Notes under the pieces: generated by a model
What the model was told of the DNA's origin: nothing
Databases searched by the model: none
Seen by the model: only the letters and a program-made list of their open reading frames with translations
Shown here: positions 8,087 to 14,463 of the stretch, piece by piece
How positions within the stretch are numbered: position 1 is the first letter of the stretch
How the letters are laid out: each line of letters starts with the position of its first letter
Program-made: the position numbers and the translations under genes
Assembly: GCA_025462785.1 (NCBI GenBank)
Contig: JAOAPG010000430.1
Span: 1-24,941 of the forward strand
Direction of reading: 5' to 3'
From: Acidobacteriaceae bacterium
Lineage (GTDB): Bacteria; Acidobacteriota; Terriglobia; Terriglobales; Acidobacteriaceae
DNA: 24,941 bases

Positions 8087-9019
8087 TTAATGCGCCGCAC
8101 TCCGCGCCGGCGCCCCCGCATGCACGCAGTTCTGCATCGTCGCCAGGTAGCGATTCGAGAATTCAGTTATCAACTCGGTTTGATCCTGTGCGGTCAGGCG
8201 CATCATGGCCCGACTGGGATTTTTTGGGTCCACCGTCGGGGCGTAGTCCAGTTTCTGGTCGGCGGCATCGCGCGTGGCTTTTATGTCGGCCTCGAAATCG
8301 GCGCGCTCTTTGGCCGACAGTCCCTTGCTGGCGGTGAGCCTTTGCTGCATCTTATCCGCCATGATGCTCAAGCGCAGCCCTTTGGCCGAGTCGGTGCAAC
8401 CGCTGATCTGCTGGGCCGCCGCCTGCCGGTTAGCCTGCTGCGCCGCTCTCCTCTCTTCGTGCATCTGCTCCAGTGTCTTGGGATGCGGGCTGGGAAGCGG
8501 GCCCACGGGAATGGTCGCGATGTCGGTGGCCGTCTGTATGTTGTCCTTCAATTCCTCTTCGTAGCGCGCCTGGCCGGACTGGTCTGAGCCTGGCGAGTAG
8601 CGCGTCATGCCACCGTACTTTTTCTCGCAGGCGAGATTGTTTTCCTGCACGAAGCGGTTGTGCATAGAATTGATGGCAGTTTGTTCGTCGTTGGTCAGTC
8701 CGAGAAAATAACGCTGCGGGTTCTTCGGGTCGGGCTCCTTGTAGGGCTGCGAGGGTTTGACCTGGCGAAGAGCACGGATTTCAGCGACCCAGATGTCGCG
8801 ATCCTCGGGCGTGAGCGAGGTGGATTTGTCGAGCTTGGCTTGCAGACGGTCGGCCATGAGGTGTTCGCGGTGGCCCTGCACCTGATTCTGGCAGTCGGTG
8901 AAATTCTGCAGACCGGGCCCGAGCTGCGTCGCTCCCAAACCTTGCGCGAAACTCGCAGGCAACCCGATGCCCGAGGAAATCAAAAACATGAGCGCCCACA
9001 AAACGATTGATTTTTTCAT
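8087..9019 (-). CDS. Secreted hypothetical protein with two tandem copies of a cysteine-bounded module
   Basis: The product (310 residues) starts with a clear signal peptide (KKSIVLWALMFLISSGIGL, likely cleaved after SFAQ near 26), so it is exported. I recognise no named family. The mature part holds two related modules. Module 1 runs C43 to C131 and module 2 C208 to C298. Each has, in order, a cysteine, MAD(R/K)xQxxL 12 residues later, an LTPEDR or LSAKER segment, DPKNP(Q/S)R, LTxxxQT and NR(F/Y)xxxxx..C. A polar, Gln/Ala-rich linker (about 150-205) joins them. The conserved cysteine pair in each suggests one disulfide per module. I chose ATG 9019 because a GGGGGAGG lies about 8 bases upstream and it gives a proper signal peptide; an earlier ATG at 9037 is less likely. 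The gene sits between 165-bp direct repeats. Confidence 0.82.
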   Translation of the reverse strand: MKKSIVLWALMFLISSGIGLPASFAQGLGATQLGPGLQNFTDCQNQVQGHREHLMADRLQAKLDKSTSLTPEDRDIWVAEIRALRQVKPSQPYKEPDPKNPQRYFLGLTNDEQTAINSMHNRFVQENNLACEKKYGGMTRYSPGSDQSGQARYEEELKDNIQTATDIATIPVGPLPSPHPKTLEQMHEERRAAQQANRQAAAQQISGCTDSAKGLRLSIMADKMQQRLTASKGLSAKERADFEADIKATRDAADQKLDYAPTVDPKNPSRAMMRLTAQDQTELITEFSNRYLATMQNCVHAGAPARSAAH

Positions 9020-9108
9020 GCTTGCATCCTCCCCCAAAGTTTTCAGGATCGCATGGAGATTAGTGTCCGGGTAATCCTAAGCCCAGTTGCTCCTAGTTCA
9101 AAGCGAAA

Positions 9109-9285
9109 ATGGGGTGTCCCTCGGAGTGGAGCGGTTTTGGCCACGACGCAACCAGCTATGAGGGGCGGGTCGAGATCGAGTCAGAATGGAGGGCACGAAA
9201 ACGCGAACGAGCGGCGGGAAGACTTTGTCCAGCGGTAGAACTGCCCCACTCAAGCCAAAACCGGGGCTTGAATGGGCCACCCGTC
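9109..9285 (+). pseudogene. Truncated 3' end of a second RAYT gene, ending in a REP
   Basis: The frame here (SEWSGFGHDATSYEGRVEIE and onward) matches the C-terminal ~60 residues of the RAYT at 7472-8023, including ESEWxARKRERAAGRLCPAV. Nothing of the catalytic domain is present. The DNA corresponds to 7870-8037, with substitutions and one extra G in the REP (9263-9266 region), which shifts the ancestral stop out of frame. It is the right-hand copy of the direct repeat around 8087-9019. Confidence 0.78.
9244..9285 (-). repeat. REP-like palindromic element, copy 3
   Basis: This 42-base copy is nearly identical to copy 2 and in the same orientation, with one additional G in the loop-proximal arm. 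It terminates the RAYT remnant. Confidence 0.72.
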
Positions 9286-9309
9286 CTGTCAGAGATGAGA
9301 TTGTTCTCG

Positions 9310-9870
9310 CTAGACCCTTAGCGAGCCGCGGAACGCCCTAGCGGCATAGTAAGATTCCGCACCATTGTGATACACGAAAACAGTGTCGTAGCGGCGATCA
9401 CAAAAGAGGGCGCCGCCGAGTTTTCTGATAGGAGAAGGTGTTTTCACCCAGCTTGACGTTTTCGTATCGAAATTTCCAAGTTTCTGCAACCCTCGATATT
9501 GTTCTTCCGTTAAAAGCTCAACGCCCATGGCAACTGCCATATCAATAGCGTTATCTTCTGGTTTATGTTCTTTCCTTGACTCCAGCGCTTCACGGTCGTA
9601 GCAAACGCTTCTGCGGCCTTTAGGACTTTCCTCTGAACAATCATAAAAAATGTATTCGCCGGTCTTTTTGTCATGGCCAACAACGTCCGGTTCACAGCCT
9701 GTTCTTTCCATTTCATTGAATGACCACAGTTTTTCAGCATTAGCTTCCAGCTTTGCTTGTACTTGAGCCCATTCAAGACCTTTATGGCGGTTCATGTTTT
9801 TCTCAAAACGGGCTTTTAATGATCTGAGTAGTTCTTCACGTTGTTTTTTTGAAAGAGTTACGTTCGACAT
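9310..9870 (-). CDS. DUF4256 family protein
   Basis: The product is a soluble protein of 186 residues from ATG 9870. Family hallmarks I recognise are LKARFEKNMNRHKGLEW near the start, the EMERTGCEPDVVGHDKKTGE segment, DCSEESPKGRRSVCYDREAL, AMGVELLTEEQYRGLQ and LGGALFCDRRYDTVFVYHNG near the end. DUF4256 proteins are widespread in bacteria and of unknown function. I chose ATG 9870 because an AGGAAGG lies just upstream and the preceding in-frame stretch (to 9933) does not look like family sequence. There is no signal peptide or membrane segment. It appears complete and lies next to the RAYT remnant and REP copy 3. Confidence 0.88.
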   Translation of the reverse strand: MSNVTLSKKQREELLRSLKARFEKNMNRHKGLEWAQVQAKLEANAEKLWSFNEMERTGCEPDVVGHDKKTGEYIFYDCSEESPKGRRSVCYDREALESRKEHKPEDNAIDMAVAMGVELLTEEQYRGLQKLGNFDTKTSSWVKTPSPIRKLGGALFCDRRYDTVFVYHNGAESYYAARAFRGSLRV

Positions 9871-9990
9871 AGCCTTCCTGCTTAGCAAAGGATGATTGGA
9901 ATCATGTTGAGTGCATGACCACGCAAAATTCAAGGTTAGCGTCGACGGGATTATAGGTCGCTCAGCCTGCCTTTCCGAACGTCTGCGAAG

Positions 9991-10206
9991 CTACGTTAAC
10001 GTCAAATCCCGCCTCATGCGCCTGCGTACCCGGAGACCCTGCGCAAACGAAATTGCAATTCCGACTATGAGGAAGGCTGAAACAAGCGGGATCACATCTG
10101 ACAGCAGGTCGCGATGTAGTTGTCGTGCCTCAATCAATTCCATCACGATAATAGAACTGGCGATAAAGTAGAACGGTGTCCCTGCGAAAAGCCCTGAGAG
10201 GATCAT
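9991..10206 (-). CDS. Small two-helix membrane protein
   Basis: This ORF of 71 residues begins MILSGLFAGTPFYFIASSII and has a second hydrophobic stretch (DVIPLVSAFLIVGIAISFA) followed by a basic tail (RVRRRMRRD), so it is probably a two-pass inner-membrane protein with a cytoplasmic C-terminus. Its ATG overlaps the TGA of the upstream ORF (ATGA, 10203-10206), a standard translational-coupling arrangement. I recognise no family. Alternatively, the two short ORFs are halves of one frameshifted protein. Confidence 0.45.
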   Translation of the reverse strand: MILSGLFAGTPFYFIASSIIVMELIEARQLHRDLLSDVIPLVSAFLIVGIAISFAQGLRVRRRMRRDLTLT

Positions 10207-10397
10207 TGCACCCTTTTCCGAAGCCGGGCCAACCGCGAATCTACTGCTGTGCCGTTCGCAGCCCCGATCACCACAGCCCACAGAAGCTCAGATTGTGTCC
10301 CTCCTTTGATGAGGAAGCCGCAGGCGAGAGCAGGGCATATCCCGGTCCACATCAGCCAACGAGCGCGCCCCTTGCGAAATGCTTCTGTCCACGTCAT
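10203..10397 (-). CDS. Small membrane protein, coupled upstream partner
   Basis: This ORF of 64 residues has a basic N-terminus (TEAFRKGRARW), a hydrophobic span (LMWTGICPALACGFLI), a second weaker span (LLWAVVIGAANGTAV) and a basic end (RLARLRKR). It overlaps the next ORF by 4 bases (ATGA). No family is recognised and the ribosome-binding site is weak, so confidence rests mainly on the overlap and the membrane-protein character of both ORFs. Confidence 0.42.
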   Translation of the reverse strand: MTWTEAFRKGRARWLMWTGICPALACGFLIKGGTQSELLWAVVIGAANGTAVDSRLARLRKRVQ

Positions 10398-10534
10398 ACG
10401 CGATTAGATTGGCGTTCCATGCTTAGAACGCACGACCAGAACTTCCTTGCGTTTCTTAGCTGCGCTGAGCGTAACCTGCAACCTCCGCAAGTGGAAGCCG
10501 CTTCTGATGCCGCCACATCATCGCTGGTCGAAGA

Positions 10535-10789
10535 TTACAGGTTCGAGTACGAACCTGTGCTACCCGCCGATCTCTTCGAAATAAATCGGCGAAGGACATG
10601 GCCTTTCCACATCCACAATCCCGAAACCACCATTACAGGAAGGAAGACAAACCGAGTAGCGGGGGCATAGTTTGGAAGTTTTTCAAACGGACTATAAATA
10701 TAACCGAGTATCGGAATGCTAAAGACGAGGTGAATCCAGCGAAAAATCGAACGCTTGGTGGCATCTTTCATGACCAATTTGTGCTCCAT
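10535..10789 (-). CDS. Small membrane protein of the ArsR/SRPBCC operon
   Basis: The product (84 residues) reads MKDATKRSIFRWIHLVFSI with a first membrane span (IHLVFSIPILGYIY), then PFEKLPNYAPATRF and a second span (FVFLPVMVVSGLWMW) before a basic tail (KGHVLRRFISKR). Similar short proteins occur in other acidobacteria beside ArsR and SRPBCC genes, from my recollection of the family; the role is unknown. It starts 39 bases after the SRPBCC gene on the same strand, so it is probably the third gene of that operon. ATG 10789 is used; an internal ATG at 10771 gives the shorter MKDATKRS start. The last codons and stop form a perfect hairpin. Confidence 0.68.
   Translation of the reverse strand: MEHKLVMKDATKRSIFRWIHLVFSIPILGYIYSPFEKLPNYAPATRFVFLPVMVVSGLWMWKGHVLRRFISKRSAGSTGSYSNL
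10537..10558 (-). other. Perfect 9-bp hairpin overlapping a stop codon
   Basis: ACAGGTTCG and CGAACCTGT form a perfect 9-bp stem with a 4-base loop, covering the last seven codons of the small membrane protein and the first base of its TAA. No T-run follows on the minus strand, so it is not a canonical intrinsic terminator; it may protect the 3' end or cause pausing. Confidence 0.45.
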
Positions 10790-10828
10790 TTATCGGCGAG
10801 AGCGCATGCGCGCTTCATCCACCTCGAT

Positions 10829-11395
10829 TCACGATTCTTGGGCCGCCTTAGGCGGCCAGTTGGGCGTTGCAATACCGAACTGCTTGGCGTACTCGGTGTT
10901 CAGCCGCTGCCAACCGCCGAAACTCATAGCCTCGACGCCAACGATGCGGCCGATGGGAGTTCCGCTGAGAAGGTGATCCAGAACATCGAAACAAATGTGC
11001 CACCCGGCAGCACCCATTGAGATGAAGTGGCGATCGATGTTGTGCCACAGCGTCAGGCGCGTGCCGCCACCAAGCGCTTCGAGTTCCCACCGCACATCGT
11101 TGTACTCAAGCACCTTTGGAGCGTCGGCTCGCCTCACTGTTGTTTCCTGCGGCGTGGGCGCTCCTACCCAGGTGAGCTTCACCGTTCCAACCGTACCCAG
11201 GTTCCCATCGGCCTCAAAGGGCGCCCACTCGCGCAGATGCGCCGGGTCGGTAAGCGCCTGCCAGACTTTTTCCGGCGAGTGGCGCAGGTCTCGGACGAGA
11301 ATGAGCGTCCACTTGTCTTCATCGTTTTGTCCCCGGTCCTTTCGTATTTGCGCCCCGCTGGCCGGACCCGGTGTGTATTGTTCGCGGTCGGTCAT
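10829..11395 (-). CDS. SRPBCC (AHSA1-like) domain protein
   Basis: The product (188 residues) has a START-like SRPBCC fold of the AHSA1 type, a hydrophobic-ligand-binding cavity domain. Visible hallmarks are LVRDLRHSPEKVWQALTDP, the LREWAPF segment, RWELEALGGGTRLTLWH and GAAGWHICFDVLDHLL, with the GWH element typical of this group. The ligand is unknown. The start overlaps the ArsR stop by four bases (ATGA at 11392-11395), preceded by AAGGAG, so the two are translationally coupled. Such ArsR-SRPBCC pairs are common and the ArsR protein is normally the local repressor. It is followed after 39 bases by a small membrane protein. Confidence 0.9.
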   Translation of the reverse strand: MTDREQYTPGPASGAQIRKDRGQNDEDKWTLILVRDLRHSPEKVWQALTDPAHLREWAPFEADGNLGTVGTVKLTWVGAPTPQETTVRRADAPKVLEYNDVRWELEALGGGTRLTLWHNIDRHFISMGAAGWHICFDVLDHLLSGTPIGRIVGVEAMSFGGWQRLNTEYAKQFGIATPNWPPKAAQES

Positions 11396-11736
11396 CTCCT
11401 TCTCCTTGTCTTCCTTTTCGTTGGTGTTTTCTGATCCATACGGTCGAGGTGGCGTTCGAGAGCATCTAGGTGAGCGGACCAGAACCGACGGAACGGAGCC
11501 AGCCAGGCATCGACCTCCTGAAGTGGTTCAGGTTTCAGCCGGTAGAGGCGGCGCTGTGCGTCCACCGTGGATTCCACGAAACCGGCCTCGCGCAGTACTC
11601 GCAGGTGCTTTGACACAGTCGGCTGCGGCATACGAAGCTGACGCTCGATCTCTCCAACCGACTGTTGTGACGAGACCAGGAGGCTCAATATCGCGCGGCG
11701 GTTCGGCTCTGCAATGATTTCGAAGACAGATTCCAC
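11392..11736 (-). CDS. ArsR-family winged-helix transcriptional regulator
   Basis: The product is a 114-residue repressor beginning (M)ESVFEIIAEPNRRAIL. The winged helix-turn-helix is clear: QQSVGEIERQLRMPQPTVSKHL, then LREAGFVESTVDAQRRLYRL. There is no CxC metal-binding motif in the recognition region, so it is of the non-metal type usually paired with SRPBCC genes. I chose GTG 11736 because homologues begin MESVFEIIAEP and because a TTGACA/TACATT promoter ends 6 bases before it; a TTG at 11772 would start inside the -35 box. The C-terminus is strongly basic (KTPTKRKTRRRR), possibly aiding DNA binding. The gene is first in a three-gene operon and probably autoregulated. Confidence 0.88.
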   Translation of the reverse strand: MESVFEIIAEPNRRAILSLLVSSQQSVGEIERQLRMPQPTVSKHLRVLREAGFVESTVDAQRRLYRLKPEPLQEVDAWLAPFRRFWSAHLDALERHLDRMDQKTPTKRKTRRRR

Positions 11737-11742
11737 GCTCTT

Positions 11743-11779
11743 AATGTACCCCACAGAGCATATACGTGTCAAGGTATAT
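11743..11779 (-). promoter_or_regulatory. arsR-operon promoter with overlapping palindrome (putative operator)
   Basis: On the minus strand a perfect TTGACA (11772-11767) is 18 bases from TACATT (11748-11743), and the GTG start follows 6 bases later, so the transcript may be leaderless. The inverted repeat ATATAC (11760-11765) / GTATAT (11774-11779), spacer 8, encloses the -35 box and fits an ArsR-type operator. Binding is inferred from position and symmetry. Confidence 0.45.
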
Positions 11780-11921
11780 TAAGCGACGGCTTGGTCGCTC
11801 CGAGCCGGCACGTCCGCGGCGAATCAGGAGGCGTGTGGAGAGCTTTGGTTTAGGGCATCCACTGGTTCGCGGTGTCGGTGAACACGCTCGAGCTCGCCGT
11901 CCAGCCGCTCGCGCCGGGCAA

Positions 11922-12089
11922 TACGACTCAGTGCAAGTGGTTTGTGAGGTCCAGCTCGGGCGCGGGGGGCGCTTGCCGTTCTACGATGTCACTCCCGACG
12001 GGAGGAAAATCCTGCTGGATCGGGTCTCGCAACAGGTCAGCCAATCCCTCACGGTGGTCACGAATTTTAGAGAAGGATTGAGATTTTAG
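11922..12089 (+). pseudogene. Remnant of the C-terminus of a WD40/TolB-like beta-propeller protein
   Basis: The frame ending at TAG 12087-12089 reads PFYDVTPDGRKILLDRVSQQ and ends SLTVVTNFREGLRF. This matches the usual C-terminal ending of the acidobacterial TolB-type propellers attached to serine/threonine kinases (YDVTPDGxRFL...ITVVxNW). Nothing convincing of the propeller or kinase precedes it; upstream frames are broken. I treat it as a leftover fragment, not a functional gene. It sits between the arsR promoter and the end of the serine hydrolase gene. Confidence 0.42.
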
Positions 12090-12110
12090 GACGCTGAATT
12101 TCGCCCTGTA

Positions 12111-13202
12111 CTAAGGCGCGACTTGTTCCAGAATTTTGTCTGCCAATTCGCGGACGTGAGCGTCTTCCATGTTACACATTACGGCCACTGCTAGATCAAG
12201 GTCGGGCAGCATGGCCAGATTGGTGGTTGTTCCTGGTTGGCCTCCGCTGTGCGCAATCTTCTTCTTCCCCTGCAAATCTCCGATTTCCCAACCCAACCCA
12301 TAGGTAGTCTTCTTTCCGTCGCTAGTCTTTTGTGGCATCCACATCTGTTCTTCGGTTGCTTTCGTCACCAGCTTTCCTTGCATGCTTGCAATGGCGAAAT
12401 CGGCGAGATCCGTCGGCGTCGAGATCAGGCCTCCACCAGGAATTTTGTTGCTGGTATCCGCCAGATATGTGTTCACCACCTCGCCGCTCTCGTTCTTTCG
12501 ATAACCGCGAGCGCGGTTCGGGATGATGGCGTAGGTGTCATCTGAACGAATGTGCTGCATGTGGGCCGGCTGAAAAATATTTCTCTGCAAGTAATCCATG
12601 TAGCTCGTGCCGGATGCACCTTCGACTTCGCATCCTAAGATTGAGAATCCGAATGTCGAGTACTTGAATTTGGTTCCGGGTTCGAGATCGAGCGGTTCGG
12701 ATTTGAAAAAGTCGAGAGAATCCACTATCGACTTGAAATGACTTGTGCTGTGGTTTTCTTCGTCTCTTTTATAGTGTCGAACTCCGGCCAGATGACCAAG
12801 CAATTCTCGGGTTGTGATTGTCCATTGCTTTTGCGGGTAAGCCGGACAATATTTCTGAGCGGGTGCATCGAGGTCGATCTTGCCGGCCTGAACCAGTTGC
12901 ATGACGGCAGTTGCGGTAATGGGCTTCGAGATCGATGCCAATCGGTACATGGTCGAAGTTTTTGCGGGGACAAAGTTTTCTAAATCCGAGAAGCCGTAGG
13001 CGCCAGTCCAAGCGATCTTGCCGCCTTTAGCAATTGCAACTGAAATGCTGGGCGCGTGTTCTTCAGCCATGAACGTGGTGATTGTCTTTTCGATGTCGCC
13101 GATTTGAGCAGGAGTCAGCTGCGAGACTTGTTGTGCTTCGCAAATTGTTAACGAGTACGTGACAAGAAGGAGCAGGAAAAACACGCGACGCACATTGAAC
13201 AT
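12111..13202 (-). CDS. Class C beta-lactamase-related serine hydrolase, exported
   Basis: The product (363 residues) belongs to the beta-lactamase/transpeptidase-like fold, whose members act as esterases, DD-peptidases or D-aminopeptidases. An N-terminal signal peptide (VRRVFFLLLLVTYSLTICEA, cut near 23) sends it to the periplasm. The nucleophile motif is S90-I-S-K93, the second motif is Y181-S-T in FKYSTFGFSIL, and the third is H318-S-G-G in place of KTG, a pattern usual for penicillin-binding-protein-like esterases rather than true beta-lactamases. LLGHLAG (HTSG-like) and GGGLISTPTDLADFA also fit. The substrate is unknown, and resistance should not be inferred. It lies upstream of the propeller remnant and is transcribed in the same direction as trpG, 45 bases after trpG ends; its own ATG is at 13202. 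Confidence 0.9.
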   Translation of the reverse strand: MFNVRRVFFLLLLVTYSLTICEAQQVSQLTPAQIGDIEKTITTFMAEEHAPSISVAIAKGGKIAWTGAYGFSDLENFVPAKTSTMYRLASISKPITATAVMQLVQAGKIDLDAPAQKYCPAYPQKQWTITTRELLGHLAGVRHYKRDEENHSTSHFKSIVDSLDFFKSEPLDLEPGTKFKYSTFGFSILGCEVEGASGTSYMDYLQRNIFQPAHMQHIRSDDTYAIIPNRARGYRKNESGEVVNTYLADTSNKIPGGGLISTPTDLADFAIASMQGKLVTKATEEQMWMPQKTSDGKKTTYGLGWEIGDLQGKKKIAHSGGQPGTTTNLAMLPDLDLAVAVMCNMEDAHVRELADKILEQVAP

Positions 13203-13247
13203 TCTTTCCCCTCAAGATTGCATGACGATAGAACCAGCTCTCGAAGT

Positions 13248-13823
13248 TTAAATCTTCAGAAAATTCTCGATTAACCTTTTTCCCTGGTCCGTCAGTACGC
13301 TCTCGGGATGAAACTGCACGCCCTCCAGCATGAATTTTCTATGCCGCAGTCCCATAATGGTTCGCGAGCCGTCGCGCTCCGTGGTCCATGCACTGACTTC
13401 GAGGTCCGCTGGTAGATCGGACTCTTGCACGATAAGCGAGTGATAACGAGTGGCAGTGATGGGAAAAGGCAAACCCTGGAAGATTGACCGATTGTCATGA
13501 TGCACTTGGCTAGTCTTGCCATGCATCAGATGAGCGGAACGAACGACTTTTGCGCCAAAGGCTTCGCCTAAGGCTTGGTGTCCTAGGCACACTCCGAGCA
13601 CTGGAACCTTGCCCGCAAAATGGCGGATAAGATTAACGCTGATGCCCGCCTCGCGCGGGGTGCAAGGCCCGGGTGAAACGACAATGCGTTCTGGGCGCAT
13701 GTCAGCAACCTCGGGCACCGTGACCTGATCATTGCGCCTGATCACAACTTCAGCGCCGAGCTCGCCGAGATATTGGACGAGGTTGTAAGTAAAGGAATCG
13801 TAGTTGTCGAGAACGAAAATCAT
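13248..13823 (-). CDS. trpG: Anthranilate synthase component II (glutamine amidotransferase)
   Basis: The product (191 residues) is a class I glutamine amidotransferase that supplies ammonia to TrpE, and possibly to PabB. Motifs: DNYDSFTYNLVQYL at the start, oxyanion loop SPGPCTP (50-56), nucleophile C79 in GVCLGHQ, and H172/E174 in GVQFHPES. ATATRYHSL and MHGKTS are typical of TrpG/PabA. With no second copy in view I cannot exclude a shared TrpG/PabA role. It lies 7.2 kb from trpE on the opposite strand, whereas the two are commonly adjacent. The serine hydrolase gene follows 45 bases downstream and could be co-transcribed. Confidence 0.95.
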   Translation of the reverse strand: MIFVLDNYDSFTYNLVQYLGELGAEVVIRRNDQVTVPEVADMRPERIVVSPGPCTPREAGISVNLIRHFAGKVPVLGVCLGHQALGEAFGAKVVRSAHLMHGKTSQVHHDNRSIFQGLPFPITATRYHSLIVQESDLPADLEVSAWTTERDGSRTIMGLRHRKFMLEGVQFHPESVLTDQGKRLIENFLKI

Positions 13824-13964
13824 CGCGAGTTCCTATTCCAGCTTATAACAAACCCGCACACGGGATGTTCTCGTGCCTGTTGTGACGCTCCGCTGAATCA
13901 GCGGGGATCAGCTTAAAATTTGCGGCAGTCTGATAATGGGACGCTCCCCGGCACACTTTTGCCA

Positions 13965-13993
13965 TTGACACCCTGCCCACAAACAGCCATGCT
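13965..13993 (+). promoter_or_regulatory. Possible promoter of the PilZ gene
   Basis: A perfect TTGACA (13965-13970) is followed after 17 bases by CATGCT, a weak -10. An AGGAG lies 8 bases before the PilZ ATG. Confidence 0.3.
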
Positions 13994-14014
13994 TTACACG
14001 ATTCAGGAGAGTCC

Positions 14015-14356
14015 ATGGCCGAGGCTCAGCAAGACAAAGCTCAGCAAGATAAACGAGCAACCCGCCGATTCGGATTACGGCTACCGGTTGCAGTTGCAAC
14101 CGCAGAAAACGGAGCGCAAGAGATGCAGGCCCAGACGCGTGATGTGAGCGCACGCGGCATCTGTTTTTTCATCGAGTCTAGCATTGCGACCGGATCAGGC
14201 ATTGAATTTACGCTTACCCTTCCACCCGAGATTACGCTGACAGAAGCCATTCGAGTGAGATGCACGGGTAAGGTTGTGCGGGTCGACGAGGAGAATGAAG
14301 GCAAGGTTGCGGTCGCGGCGGTCATCGACGAATACGAGTTCTTGCCGGAACCCTAA
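14015..14356 (+). CDS. PilZ-domain protein (probable c-di-GMP receptor)
   Basis: The product (113 residues) is a single PilZ domain. The ligand motifs are RRFGLRLPV (RxxxR type, residues about 17-25) and DVSARG (D/NxSxxG type), the two elements that clamp cyclic di-GMP, so binding competence is likely. The N-terminal 14 residues contain a short repeat (AQQDKAQQDKR). The remaining beta-barrel strands (IEFTLTLPP, GKVVRVDEEN) are present. An AGGAG upstream supports ATG 14015. The AMIN/FecR-like secreted protein follows 107 bases later in the same direction; whether they work together is open. Confidence 0.88.
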   Translation: MAEAQQDKAQQDKRATRRFGLRLPVAVATAENGAQEMQAQTRDVSARGICFFIESSIATGSGIEFTLTLPPEITLTEAIRVRCTGKVVRVDEENEGKVAVAAVIDEYEFLPEP

Positions 14357-14463
14357 GTCTCGGCGAAAAGATCTCCCGCAATCCCCTATCTTGATCCTTC
14401 TGCACACTTCTCTCGTTTCTCTGCTGGTGTTATCTTGCTTTTAAGCAGCTAATTTCTTCTCAG

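Noticed and set aside
7380..9285. Possible CRISPR array
   Set aside because: Only three palindromic copies, in mixed orientation and hundreds of bases apart, with no regular spacers; they are REP elements tied to a RAYT.
10176..10670. 164-codon plus-strand frame
   Set aside because: It crosses the two small membrane ORFs and the end of a third gene, has no recognisable motif or signal, and the minus strand is better supported.
10995..11717. 240-codon plus-strand frame opposite the SRPBCC and ArsR genes
   Set aside because: The minus-strand genes have clear family motifs and a four-base overlap; the plus frame is Ser/Arg-rich with no domain.
12111..13202. Beta-lactamase resistance gene
   Set aside because: The fold is shared with many esterases and peptidases and the third motif is HSGG, so resistance cannot be claimed.
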